Assembly (NCBI RefSeq): GCF_022811725.1
Contig: NZ_CP094527.1
Coordinates: forward strand, 992,001-1,056,000
Origin: Mucilaginibacter sp. SMC90
Lineage (GTDB): Bacteria > Bacteroidota > Bacteroidia > Sphingobacteriales > Sphingobacteriaceae
Length of the DNA stretch: 64,000 nt
Reading direction: 5' to 3'
The notes under the pieces were generated by a model. It searched no databases. It was not told where the DNA came from and saw nothing but the letters and a program-made list of their open reading frames with translations. The translations under genes were made by a program, and so were the position numbers. Below are positions 9,105 through 15,662 of the stretch, piece after piece; position 1 is the stretch's first letter, and each line of letters opens with the position of its first letter.

Positions 9105-9480
9105 GTGCCAAATCCTCCTGGAGAGGGTTTAAAAAGCGGGGTTTGCGCGATTCTCCTTTATAGCCCATAAAAAGACAATAGAGGAGTTTAAGGTGTGGAG
9201 GGCTGTGCGATTCCCTCCCTTGGGAGGGTGTAGGGAGGGGTTTCAGCGAGATGCCTTGTCGTTATAAAGGCGTATAAACCCCTCCCTGCCAGCGCGCAAT
9301 CCTAACGCACCCCTCCCAAGGGAGGGAATTGTCTTTTACTCCCTTGAGAAGGGTGGAGGGTATGTTTAGCAATTCAGTTATTGAATAGCGGGCGAAACCC
9401 CTCCCTGCTCTCGCTCTTTGCTCCCGCGCCCTCTCTCAAGAGGGGAATTGAAAAAAGTATTCCCAGGCTGTTTAAATTAT
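9105..9480. repeat. Cluster of C/G-rich inverted repeats in a 552-bp gap
   Basis: No gene is seen between 9010 and 9561. Positions 9211-9330 form an imperfect inverted repeat whose arms start TTCCCTCCCTTGGGAGGG and end CCCAAGGGAGGGAA. Two further related stretches lie at 9338-9370 and 9398-9450, the latter containing CCTCTCTCAAGAGGGGAATT. The same family appears at 18855-18890, 21163-21290 and 41197-41313. It is a dispersed non-coding repeat that splits the inorganic-carbon module. Confidence 0.7.
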
Positions 9481-9561
9481 TATCCGTTGCATCAAACAAG
9501 CCGGCATAAACGCGGTTAAGTTTTTTGTAATTTTAGCAGAAACCTCTGCCGCGAAATATTT

Positions 9562-10311
9562 ATGCTTAAAGCTGTAAAAGATCAACGTACCCTAAAAGAA
9601 AACCTGATGCTGGCTTCGTCGACCGCGTTTGTGGCCGGGGTTACCAATGTGGCAGGAATGCTGGCTTTTCTTGTTTTTACATCCAATATAACCGGGCATG
9701 TGGCAAACCTTGCCAAGCATATTGTTGAACAGAATTACCACCAGATGATCATTTTTGTAGTTTGGCTGATGATGTTTTTTGCGGGGGCATTTGTATCCAG
9801 TTTTATTATTCGCTCGTTTGAAGATAAAAGCCGGTGGAAGGCCAATTCTACCCCAATGATAGTTGAGGCTGTTATTTTATTGATAGTTGCCATTTACGGG
9901 CATAACTTTTACAAGGAAACACAACTGGAGCGGGAAATTGTGATCAGTGCTATTTTGTTTTCGATGGGTTTACAGAACAGCCTGGTATCCAATATCTCTG
10001 GGGGACTCATCAAATCAAGTCACTTAACGGGCTTATTTACTGACCTGGGCAGTGAGGTGGCCGAATGGTTTCACCCGCGCACAAAAAATACAGAAGCAGC
10101 AGGTAATAAAATATTGATCAGGTGTACGGTACTTGGATTTTATTTATTTGGAGGATTGGCCGGCGGTTATTTCTTTAACCTGTATGAGTTTGCCATTTTT
10201 TACTTTATCCCCCTTATTTTGCTCACTATAATGTATTACGACATTTCGCCGCTTGCATTGCATAAACTAAGCCGTATGTTTGCACCGGGCAAACGCCAAA
10301 CCGCATCTTAA
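9562..10311 (+). CDS. YoaK-like membrane protein (DUF1275)
   Basis: A 249-residue integral membrane protein with about six spans. It matches the DUF1275/YoaK family in its N-terminal sequence, with AGVTNVAGMLAFLVFTSNIT and GHVANLAKHIVEQ, and in the central GLQNSLVSNISGGLIKSSHL. The biochemical role of the family is not established. It lies 20 bp upstream of the second carbonic anhydrase gene on the same strand, so the two are likely co-transcribed. This makes a role in, or dependence on, CO2/bicarbonate handling possible but unproven. Confidence 0.85.
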   Translation: MLKAVKDQRTLKENLMLASSTAFVAGVTNVAGMLAFLVFTSNITGHVANLAKHIVEQNYHQMIIFVVWLMMFFAGAFVSSFIIRSFEDKSRWKANSTPMIVEAVILLIVAIYGHNFYKETQLEREIVISAILFSMGLQNSLVSNISGGLIKSSHLTGLFTDLGSEVAEWFHPRTKNTEAAGNKILIRCTVLGFYLFGGLAGGYFFNLYEFAIFYFIPLILLTIMYYDISPLALHKLSRMFAPGKRQTAS

Positions 10312-10331
10312 AACATCAATCTTAAAAAATT

Positions 10332-10988
10332 ATGAGTTCTCAAATTCATGACACCAGTCACATAACCTATGAAGGTTTACTGGAAGGAAACAAAAAGTTT
10401 ATTGAAGGCGCTTTAGCCGAAGATCCAGAATACTTTGATAAGCTGGCAAACGGTCAAAAACCACCGGTACTATGGATTGGCTGTGCCGATAGCCGCGTAC
10501 CTGCCAATCAGATCACCAATACTGCCCCCGGCGAGATCTTTGTGCACCGCAACATTGCCAACATGGTTATCCACTCGGACATGAACATGCTGAGCGTGCT
10601 TGACTACGCCGTTAATGTACTTAAAGTAAAGCATGTAATAGTAACCGGCCATTACGGCTGTGGTGGTGTTAACGCCGCGATGGGTAATAACCAGTTCGGC
10701 CTTATTGATAACTGGCTGCGTCACATTAAAGACGTTTACCGTTTACATGCCGATGAGCTTGACGCCATAACCGACGAAACTGAGCGCAGCAACCGCCTGG
10801 TTGAATTAAATGTGATTGAAAACGTGAACAATCTTTGCAAAACATCCATTGTGCAAAACGCCTGGACAAATGGGCAGGAGCTTTCTGTTCATGGCTGGGT
10901 TTACAGTTTAAGCACCGGCGCTATCAGCGATATGAAGGTAAGCACATCCAGCAACGAAAAGATGGATGCTGTGTTTAAGTTTAAATAA
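10332..10988 (+). CDS. Beta-class carbonic anhydrase (copy 2)
   Basis: A 218-residue beta-carbonic anhydrase with zinc ligands Cys51 (IGCADSRVPAN), His107 and Cys110 (GHYGCGG). From about residue 40 on it is a close paralogue of the enzyme at 8293-9009; long stretches such as HSDMNMLSVLDYAVNVLKVK are identical, and the coding DNA there is nearly identical too. The N terminus is shorter and unrelated. It probably arose by local duplication and was then paired with the YoaK-like gene instead of SulP. Two enzymes with different N termini and partners could differ in location, regulation or pH range; that is inference. Confidence 0.95.
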   Translation: MSSQIHDTSHITYEGLLEGNKKFIEGALAEDPEYFDKLANGQKPPVLWIGCADSRVPANQITNTAPGEIFVHRNIANMVIHSDMNMLSVLDYAVNVLKVKHVIVTGHYGCGGVNAAMGNNQFGLIDNWLRHIKDVYRLHADELDAITDETERSNRLVELNVIENVNNLCKTSIVQNAWTNGQELSVHGWVYSLSTGAISDMKVSTSSNEKMDAVFKFK

Positions 10989-10989
10989 G

Positions 10990-11255
10990 AAGAGAAGCAA
11001 CACAGCAAGATTCAAGAATTAAGAATCAAGAAGTCAAGATTCAAGAGAAAAAGATTAAATAAAGGAGAATATACACAAAACGTCATTGCGAGGTACGAAG
11101 CAATCCCAAACTAATACAGATCGGCTCTGTAGGTCGGGGATTGCTTCGTGCTTCGCAATGACGTTTTTATTTGAGGTCATCTATTTAAAGAAGCTCATTC
11201 TTGCTTCTTTAATTTTGACTTCTTGCTTCCTGAATCCTGACTTCTTGACTCTCTT
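10990..11255. repeat. Nested inverted repeats between carbonic anhydrase and pruA
   Basis: The outer layer is an A/G-rich string (AAGATTCAAGAATTAAGAAT and similar, 11006-11055), with an inverted pyrimidine-rich counterpart at 11198-11250. Inside it at 11080-11164 lies a palindromic element with arms CGTCATTGCGAGGTACGAAG and CTTCGCAATGACG. This inner element is copy 1 of the most common repeat family in the window. The structure lies between two convergent gene ends and may also terminate transcription. Confidence 0.75.
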
Positions 11256-12893
11256 CTAAACTTCCTTCGCCAAAAACGGATACCTGTAATCTTTTGGTGG
11301 ATCAAAGGTTTCTTTGATGGTGCGTGGTGATACCCAACGTAACAGGTTGATCATTGATCCCGCTTTATCGTTAGTGCCTGATCCCCTGGCACCGCCAAAT
11401 GGCTGCTGACCAACTACTGCACCTGTCGGCTTGTCATTAATATAGAAGTTACCTGCCGCGTTGCGTAAACGGGTGGTAGCTTTCTCAATAGCATACCTGT
11501 CTTGCGAAATGATTGAGCCTGTAAGCGCGTAGATGGATGTTTTATCTACAATGTCAAGGATTTCATCAAATTTATCGTCTTCGTAAACGTAAATAGTAAG
11601 TACCGGGCCAAAAAGCTCCTCGCACATGGTTACGTAATACGGGTCTTCAACTTTCAATACAGTTGGCTCAATGAACCAGCCCTGGGTTTTGTCATAGCCG
11701 CCACCTGCAACAATTTCAACACCTTCGTCAGCTTTGGCTGCATCAATGTATTTGGCCAGTTTATCAAATGATGCTTCGGTGATAACAGCGTTAACAAAAT
11801 TCTCAAAATCCTCTACCGGGCCAATTTTAAATGAGGTGATGTCGCGCTGCATGTTTGCTTTAACCGCAGGCCATAATGAGGCCGGGATATAAGCCCTTGA
11901 AGCAGCCGAACATTTTTGGCCCTGGTATTCAAACGCGCCGCGAACAAGGGCCGTACTTACCACGTCGGCATTAGCACTTGGATGGGCAAGCACAAAGTCT
12001 TTACCACCGGTTTCGCCTACAATGCGTGGGTAGGTTTTGTATTTGTGAATATTGGTACCAATTGTTTGCCAAATGTTCTGGAATACCTTGGTCGATCCGG
12101 TAAAGTGGATCCCGGCAAAATCAGGGTGGTTAAAGATCACCTCGCCTGCAACAGGGCCATCAACATAAATGAGGTTGATAACGCCATCAGGTACGCCGGC
12201 TTCTTTAAAGATCTTCATGATCACATTAGCAGCATAGATCTGCGGGTAAGCAGGTTTCCAAACCACCACGTTGCCCATCATGGCTGCTGATGCAGGTAGG
12301 TTACCGGCAATAGCAGTAAAGTTGAAAGGCGTTAATGCAAACACGAAACCTTCCAACGGGCGTTGTTCTACCCGGTTCCAAACGCCTTTGCCTGATACAG
12401 GTGGCTGTTGTTTGTAGATCTCGGTCATGTATTCTACGTTAAAACGCAGAAAATCGATCAGCTCACATGCCGAATCAATTTCGGCCTGGTAAGCATTTTT
12501 CGATTGGCCAAGCATAGTTGCTGCATTGATCTCGGCACGGTATGGTCCGGCTATCAGTTCGGCAGCTTTCAGGAATATGGCAGCGCGTTGTTCCCATGCC
12601 AGGTTTTCCCAGTCGGCCTTGGCTGCAAGGGCAGCATCAATAGCAGCAGTAACATGGCTTGCATCGCCTTCGCTGAAAGTAGCGAGTAAATGTTTATGAT
12701 CATGCGGCGGACGAATTTCCAGCTTGGTGCCGGTACGTACTTCTTTGCCGCCAATGTACATAGGTATATCTAATTGTTGGGCACGACCGGCTTCTAAAGC
12801 TGCCTTAAGCGCCACACGCTCCAAACTCCGCGGGCCGTAATTTAAAACGGGTTCATTTACCGGTGCCGGAACATTAAAAAATCCTTTAAGCAT
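11256..12893 (-). CDS. pruA: 1-pyrroline-5-carboxylate (L-glutamate gamma-semialdehyde) dehydrogenase
   Basis: The 545-residue NAD-dependent aldehyde dehydrogenase is of the length and sequence style of the stand-alone P5C dehydrogenase of proline breakdown, which oxidises glutamate semialdehyde to glutamate in the cytosol. The nucleotide-binding region has ALTPFNFTAI and VVWKPAYP. The catalytic pair is Glu294 (VGETGGKDF) and Cys328 (YQGQKCSAASR). The C-terminal QQPFGGARGSGTNDKAG is typical of this subfamily. Proline dehydrogenase, the preceding step, is not fused and is not in the window. A -7 box lies just upstream. Confidence 0.95.
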   Translation of the reverse strand: MLKGFFNVPAPVNEPVLNYGPRSLERVALKAALEAGRAQQLDIPMYIGGKEVRTGTKLEIRPPHDHKHLLATFSEGDASHVTAAIDAALAAKADWENLAWEQRAAIFLKAAELIAGPYRAEINAATMLGQSKNAYQAEIDSACELIDFLRFNVEYMTEIYKQQPPVSGKGVWNRVEQRPLEGFVFALTPFNFTAIAGNLPASAAMMGNVVVWKPAYPQIYAANVIMKIFKEAGVPDGVINLIYVDGPVAGEVIFNHPDFAGIHFTGSTKVFQNIWQTIGTNIHKYKTYPRIVGETGGKDFVLAHPSANADVVSTALVRGAFEYQGQKCSAASRAYIPASLWPAVKANMQRDITSFKIGPVEDFENFVNAVITEASFDKLAKYIDAAKADEGVEIVAGGGYDKTQGWFIEPTVLKVEDPYYVTMCEELFGPVLTIYVYEDDKFDEILDIVDKTSIYALTGSIISQDRYAIEKATTRLRNAAGNFYINDKPTGAVVGQQPFGGARGSGTNDKAGSMINLLRWVSPRTIKETFDPPKDYRYPFLAKEV

Positions 12894-12915
12894 AGATGGG
12901 TAATTTATGTTGCCG

Positions 12916-12923
12916 CAAAGATA
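12916..12923 (-). promoter_or_regulatory. Probable -7 box of the pruA promoter
   Basis: On the minus strand the sequence TATCTTTG fits the Bacteroidota TAnnTTTG -7 element, 22 bp before the pruA start. A TTTG -33 element at the expected spacing is not seen, so support is partial. Confidence 0.5.
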
Positions 12924-13075
12924 AGGATTTTGAGGGGGAAGGTTGGGTAGGGGAATGTCAAAATGTAGTAGATGTTGGTTAGCTTATTTTCTATTATAGG
13001 TTAGTGATTATTAAATTTATTATTTACATTTAATAATTGCTAATCAATATTTTAACATAAACTATCACAATTCAT

Positions 13076-14212
13076 ATGTTTTTCTTTTACGATGACGGTC
13101 TTGATGAGGACAAAAAGAGAGATATAGCATTTCAAACTGTAGTCGGCATAAGAGATACTATAAATCTGGCTAAGAAACAACAGCAGCCTGCTACTTATGA
13201 GCAATCTTTACGGTTGATCTATGACTTAGATCCTGAATTATACAGGGATTTCGACCGAATATTAACAGAAAAAAACGACAATGATATAGTAAAATTATAT
13301 AGAGAGGAAGCAAAACTTCAGAGTGAGATCAGTGGAAAAAAGATTGAGCCAGAAGATCTCATCGAAAAAGAAATTGATCGTCTTAAAACCTTAAAATCTG
13401 ATGCTGAAGCGAAATTACAGGATGTAAAGCACATAAATAGGCGAATTGCGCAGTTATATAGTGCAATCGAAAATTTAAAACCAAGACATTTAACAGAAAA
13501 CGCAATTCTAATTCGAGATTTTGCTCAACTTGATCATTCAACAGTGTTTGGGGAAAAAATAATGTCGGATTATAAGTATGTAGATTATGTGCTACAAAAA
13601 GACAGATTTCTCAGATTACGTTTATTACATCCAGACAGAGAGGAGCATATAACAGGTGCCGACTTGATTTATGAGCAGTATGATTTAATAAATAATAAAG
13701 TAAGATTTGTTTTTCTTCAATATAAAACATGGGATAATAGTGGAATACTATATTTCTCGCAGCATGAAAATTTGAAGCCCCAACTGCTCAAATTAAAGAC
13801 TACTTTATGCGACTGTGAATTTTGCGATCCCCCAATATCGGAAGACTTTAATTATAGGATGCCTTATTGCTGTGCTTTTTTAAGACCGACAGATAAATTG
13901 CAAATAAAAAACAGCAAAATGGTGTCAAGTGGATTGCTAATACCAGTTTGTAAATCTTTAGTTTATAGCGATAAGCAAATCAAATTGGATAAACGAGAAT
14001 TAAAATATGAAACCTTAAATCATTATGTATTTGAAAAAATGTTTAATAATAATTTGTTAGGCAGTCGATGGTTTGATGCCGATGATGTAGAGGAGTTTTA
14101 TAAGGAAAAACTTATTTTGGAATCTCATGATACCTTGAAGATATATGCTCGTGAGTTCGTTAATTCAAAGGTTCCTGTATTATTGGATGACAATGATGAA
14201 CCGCCATTTTAA
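13076..14212 (+). CDS. Orphan protein with coiled coil, possible PD-(D/E)XK nuclease core and Cys cluster
   Basis: I do not recognise this 378-residue cytosolic protein. Residues 68-135 are rich in Lys/Glu/Leu and look like a coiled coil. Residues 190-217 read E-H-I-TGADLIYE, then a short turn, then VRFVFLQYK. The acidic GAD at 194-196 followed by Q215-x-K217 is the spacing and context of PD-(D/E)XK nuclease cores in which Gln replaces the acidic residue. Cysteines 245, 247, 250, 265 and 266, with C292, could bind zinc. The gene is visibly more AT-rich than its neighbours (many AAA/ATA/TTA codons), has an AT-rich leader, and stands alone between pruA and a DUF1801 gene. Acquisition by transfer is likely; nuclease function is a hypothesis. 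Confidence 0.55.
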   Translation: MFFFYDDGLDEDKKRDIAFQTVVGIRDTINLAKKQQQPATYEQSLRLIYDLDPELYRDFDRILTEKNDNDIVKLYREEAKLQSEISGKKIEPEDLIEKEIDRLKTLKSDAEAKLQDVKHINRRIAQLYSAIENLKPRHLTENAILIRDFAQLDHSTVFGEKIMSDYKYVDYVLQKDRFLRLRLLHPDREEHITGADLIYEQYDLINNKVRFVFLQYKTWDNSGILYFSQHENLKPQLLKLKTTLCDCEFCDPPISEDFNYRMPYCCAFLRPTDKLQIKNSKMVSSGLLIPVCKSLVYSDKQIKLDKRELKYETLNHYVFEKMFNNNLLGSRWFDADDVEEFYKEKLILESHDTLKIYAREFVNSKVPVLLDDNDEPPF

Positions 14213-14230
14213 AAAATCTTATAATTTGAA

Positions 14231-14614
14231 ATGCAGCTCACTCCAATCGACTATTTCTATCTCACCAAAGAAGAGCCCAACAAAAGCTGTCTTCTTGCCC
14301 TGCGGGATATTATCCTGACACAAGATCCGGATATCACCGCCGAGTGGAAATATAACATGCCATTTTTTTACTATAAAGGCAAAATGTTTTGCTACCTGTG
14401 GGTGCATACCAAAAAGCAATGGCCGTTTTTAGGAATGGTTGAAGGGAAACACCTGCATCATCCCGATCTTACTTATGAAGATCGTGCACGTATCAAGATC
14501 ATGGTTTTTAACCCGATGGAAGACCTGCCCATTGATACCATTCGTTTTATTTTGAACGAGGCTCTTGACCTGTATAAATCCGGTTTGATAAAATTGCCAA
14601 AGAAGAAGCGATAA
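14231..14614 (+). CDS. DUF1801-family protein
   Basis: A cytosolic protein of 127 residues. The pattern TAEWKYNMPFFYYKGKMFCY, followed by WPFLGMVEGKHLHHPDL and a C-terminal helix ending in a basic tail (LPKKKR), matches DUF1801/YdhG-like small proteins. Their function is not established. It starts 18 bp after the AT-rich orphan gene but has the ordinary base composition of the chromosome, so I think the pairing is positional. An inverted repeat follows. Confidence 0.75.
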   Translation: MQLTPIDYFYLTKEEPNKSCLLALRDIILTQDPDITAEWKYNMPFFYYKGKMFCYLWVHTKKQWPFLGMVEGKHLHHPDLTYEDRARIKIMVFNPMEDLPIDTIRFILNEALDLYKSGLIKLPKKKR

Positions 14615-14624
14615 ATTTTTATGT

Positions 14625-14710
14625 ATAGACGCATAATTGCGTCTCCGATTATGCAAGACCGTAAACAGTTAATTACCTTGCATTCGGGAGACGCAGTTAT
14701 GCATCTCTAC
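14625..14710. repeat. Inverted repeat between DUF1801 and MmcQ/YjbR genes
   Basis: Arms TAGACGCATAATTGCGTCTC and GGGAGACGCAGTTATGCATC face each other across about 40 bp. It is a single copy of another short palindromic family and has no coding potential. Confidence 0.6.
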
Positions 14711-14724
14711 GGTATTTATAGAAG

Positions 14725-15078
14725 ATGACCATGACCATCGAAACCCTTCAATCCATTTGCCACAAGCTCCCTGGTGTAACCGAAGATATTAAACTGGGCG
14801 AACACCTGTGCTTTAATGTTGGTGGCAAATCATTCCTGTTTACCTACCCTGACGGTGTGCCGCCTTCAGCCTCGTTCAAAGTACCTGCCGAGAATTTTGA
14901 AGAGATCATCTCCAAGGAAGGCCTGGAACCACAGCCTTACATTGCCCGGTACAAATGGGTGCTGGCACGTGATATCAGTAGTTTAGGCCAAAAAGAATGG
15001 GAGCATTACATCAGGCAATCGTACAGGCTTATTGCTGATAAGTTACCGGGGAAGGTAAAGAAGGAATTGGGTTTGTAA
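14725..15078 (+). CDS. MmcQ/YjbR-family protein
   Basis: The 117-residue protein has the MmcQ/YjbR (CyaY-like fold) layout: LPGVTEDIKLGEHLCFNVGG near the N terminus, SFKVPAENFEEI in the middle, and RYKWVLARDI followed by an amphipathic helix (QSYRLIADKLP). Members are annotated as DNA-binding on structural grounds only; a cellular role is not known. ATG codons at 14725 and 14731 are both possible starts. Small DUF1801 and MmcQ/YjbR genes are often found near each other, as here. Confidence 0.8.
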   Translation: MTMTIETLQSICHKLPGVTEDIKLGEHLCFNVGGKSFLFTYPDGVPPSASFKVPAENFEEIISKEGLEPQPYIARYKWVLARDISSLGQKEWEHYIRQSYRLIADKLPGKVKKELGL

Positions 15079-15096
15079 AACAATAAATAAACAGCT

Positions 15097-15233
15097 TGTC
15101 ATTTTAGACAGGGCAGAGATGGACATGTGCGTCGAGGCGAAAGAGAAATCTTGTACGCCATGCAAATCCGGTAAGCATGGTGGTTTATCCTGGCTTACAA
15201 GATTTCTCACTCGTTCCTTGTTTCGAAATGACA
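15097..15233. repeat. Divergent palindromic repeat
   Basis: The left part (TGTCATTTTAGACAGGG, later GAGAAATCTTGTACGCC) pairs imperfectly with the right part (TTACAAGATTTCTCACTCG and CGAAATGACA). The outer GTCATT/AATGAC ends resemble the common GTCATTGCGAG family, so this may be a diverged relative. Confidence 0.6.
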
Positions 15234-15309
15234 TTTTTATTTGAGATTTAACAAAAAAACCTTTCATTGCAAAGCAATGAAGGGCAAATGATATGCTATT
15301 CAAAAGTCT

Positions 15310-15572
15310 CTTGCTGCCGCAAGCGTCCTCGCTTGTGGCCCGCGTTTAAGTTGAACTGAAGCTCAACCCGGTGCATAACTTAGCATGATACCCACAAGCG
15401 AGGACGCTTGCGGTAGCGATGAAATCTTATACGCCCTGCTGAACGGTCATGAACAGTTCCTCTTGCTGCCGCAAGCGTCCTCGCTTGTGGCCCGCGTTTA
15501 AGTCGAACTGAAGCTCAGCCCGGTGCATAACTTAGCATGATACCCACAAGCGAGGACGCTTGCGGTAGCGAT
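15310..15572. repeat. Two tandem 111-bp palindromic elements, 152 bp apart
   Basis: Copies at 15310-15420 and 15462-15572 are almost identical. Each has arms of about 27 bp (CTGCCGCAAGCGTCCTCGCT opposite ACCCACAAGCGAGGACGCTT) around a loop of about 55 bp with GTGCATAACTTAGCATGATA. They sit downstream of leuS on the opposite strand. No coding sequence is present. Confidence 0.85.
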
Positions 15573-15581
15573 AAACGGGTA

Positions 15582-15624
15582 TAAATAATTAAGGGTTTTG
15601 CGTCGCAAAACCCTTAATTATTTA
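15582..15624. terminator. Perfect 43-bp palindrome, probable leuS terminator
   Basis: Two perfect 21-nt arms (TAAATAATTAAGGGTTTTGC plus G, and its reverse complement) flank a single T at 15603. Read on either strand it forms a long AT-rich hairpin with a central GCG/CGC. It lies 38 bp beyond the leuS stop codon and may terminate leuS transcription. Confidence 0.6.
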
Positions 15625-15662
15625 GGCTATTCAAAAGTACCCTCTTCAGGGGGCGGAGGGGG

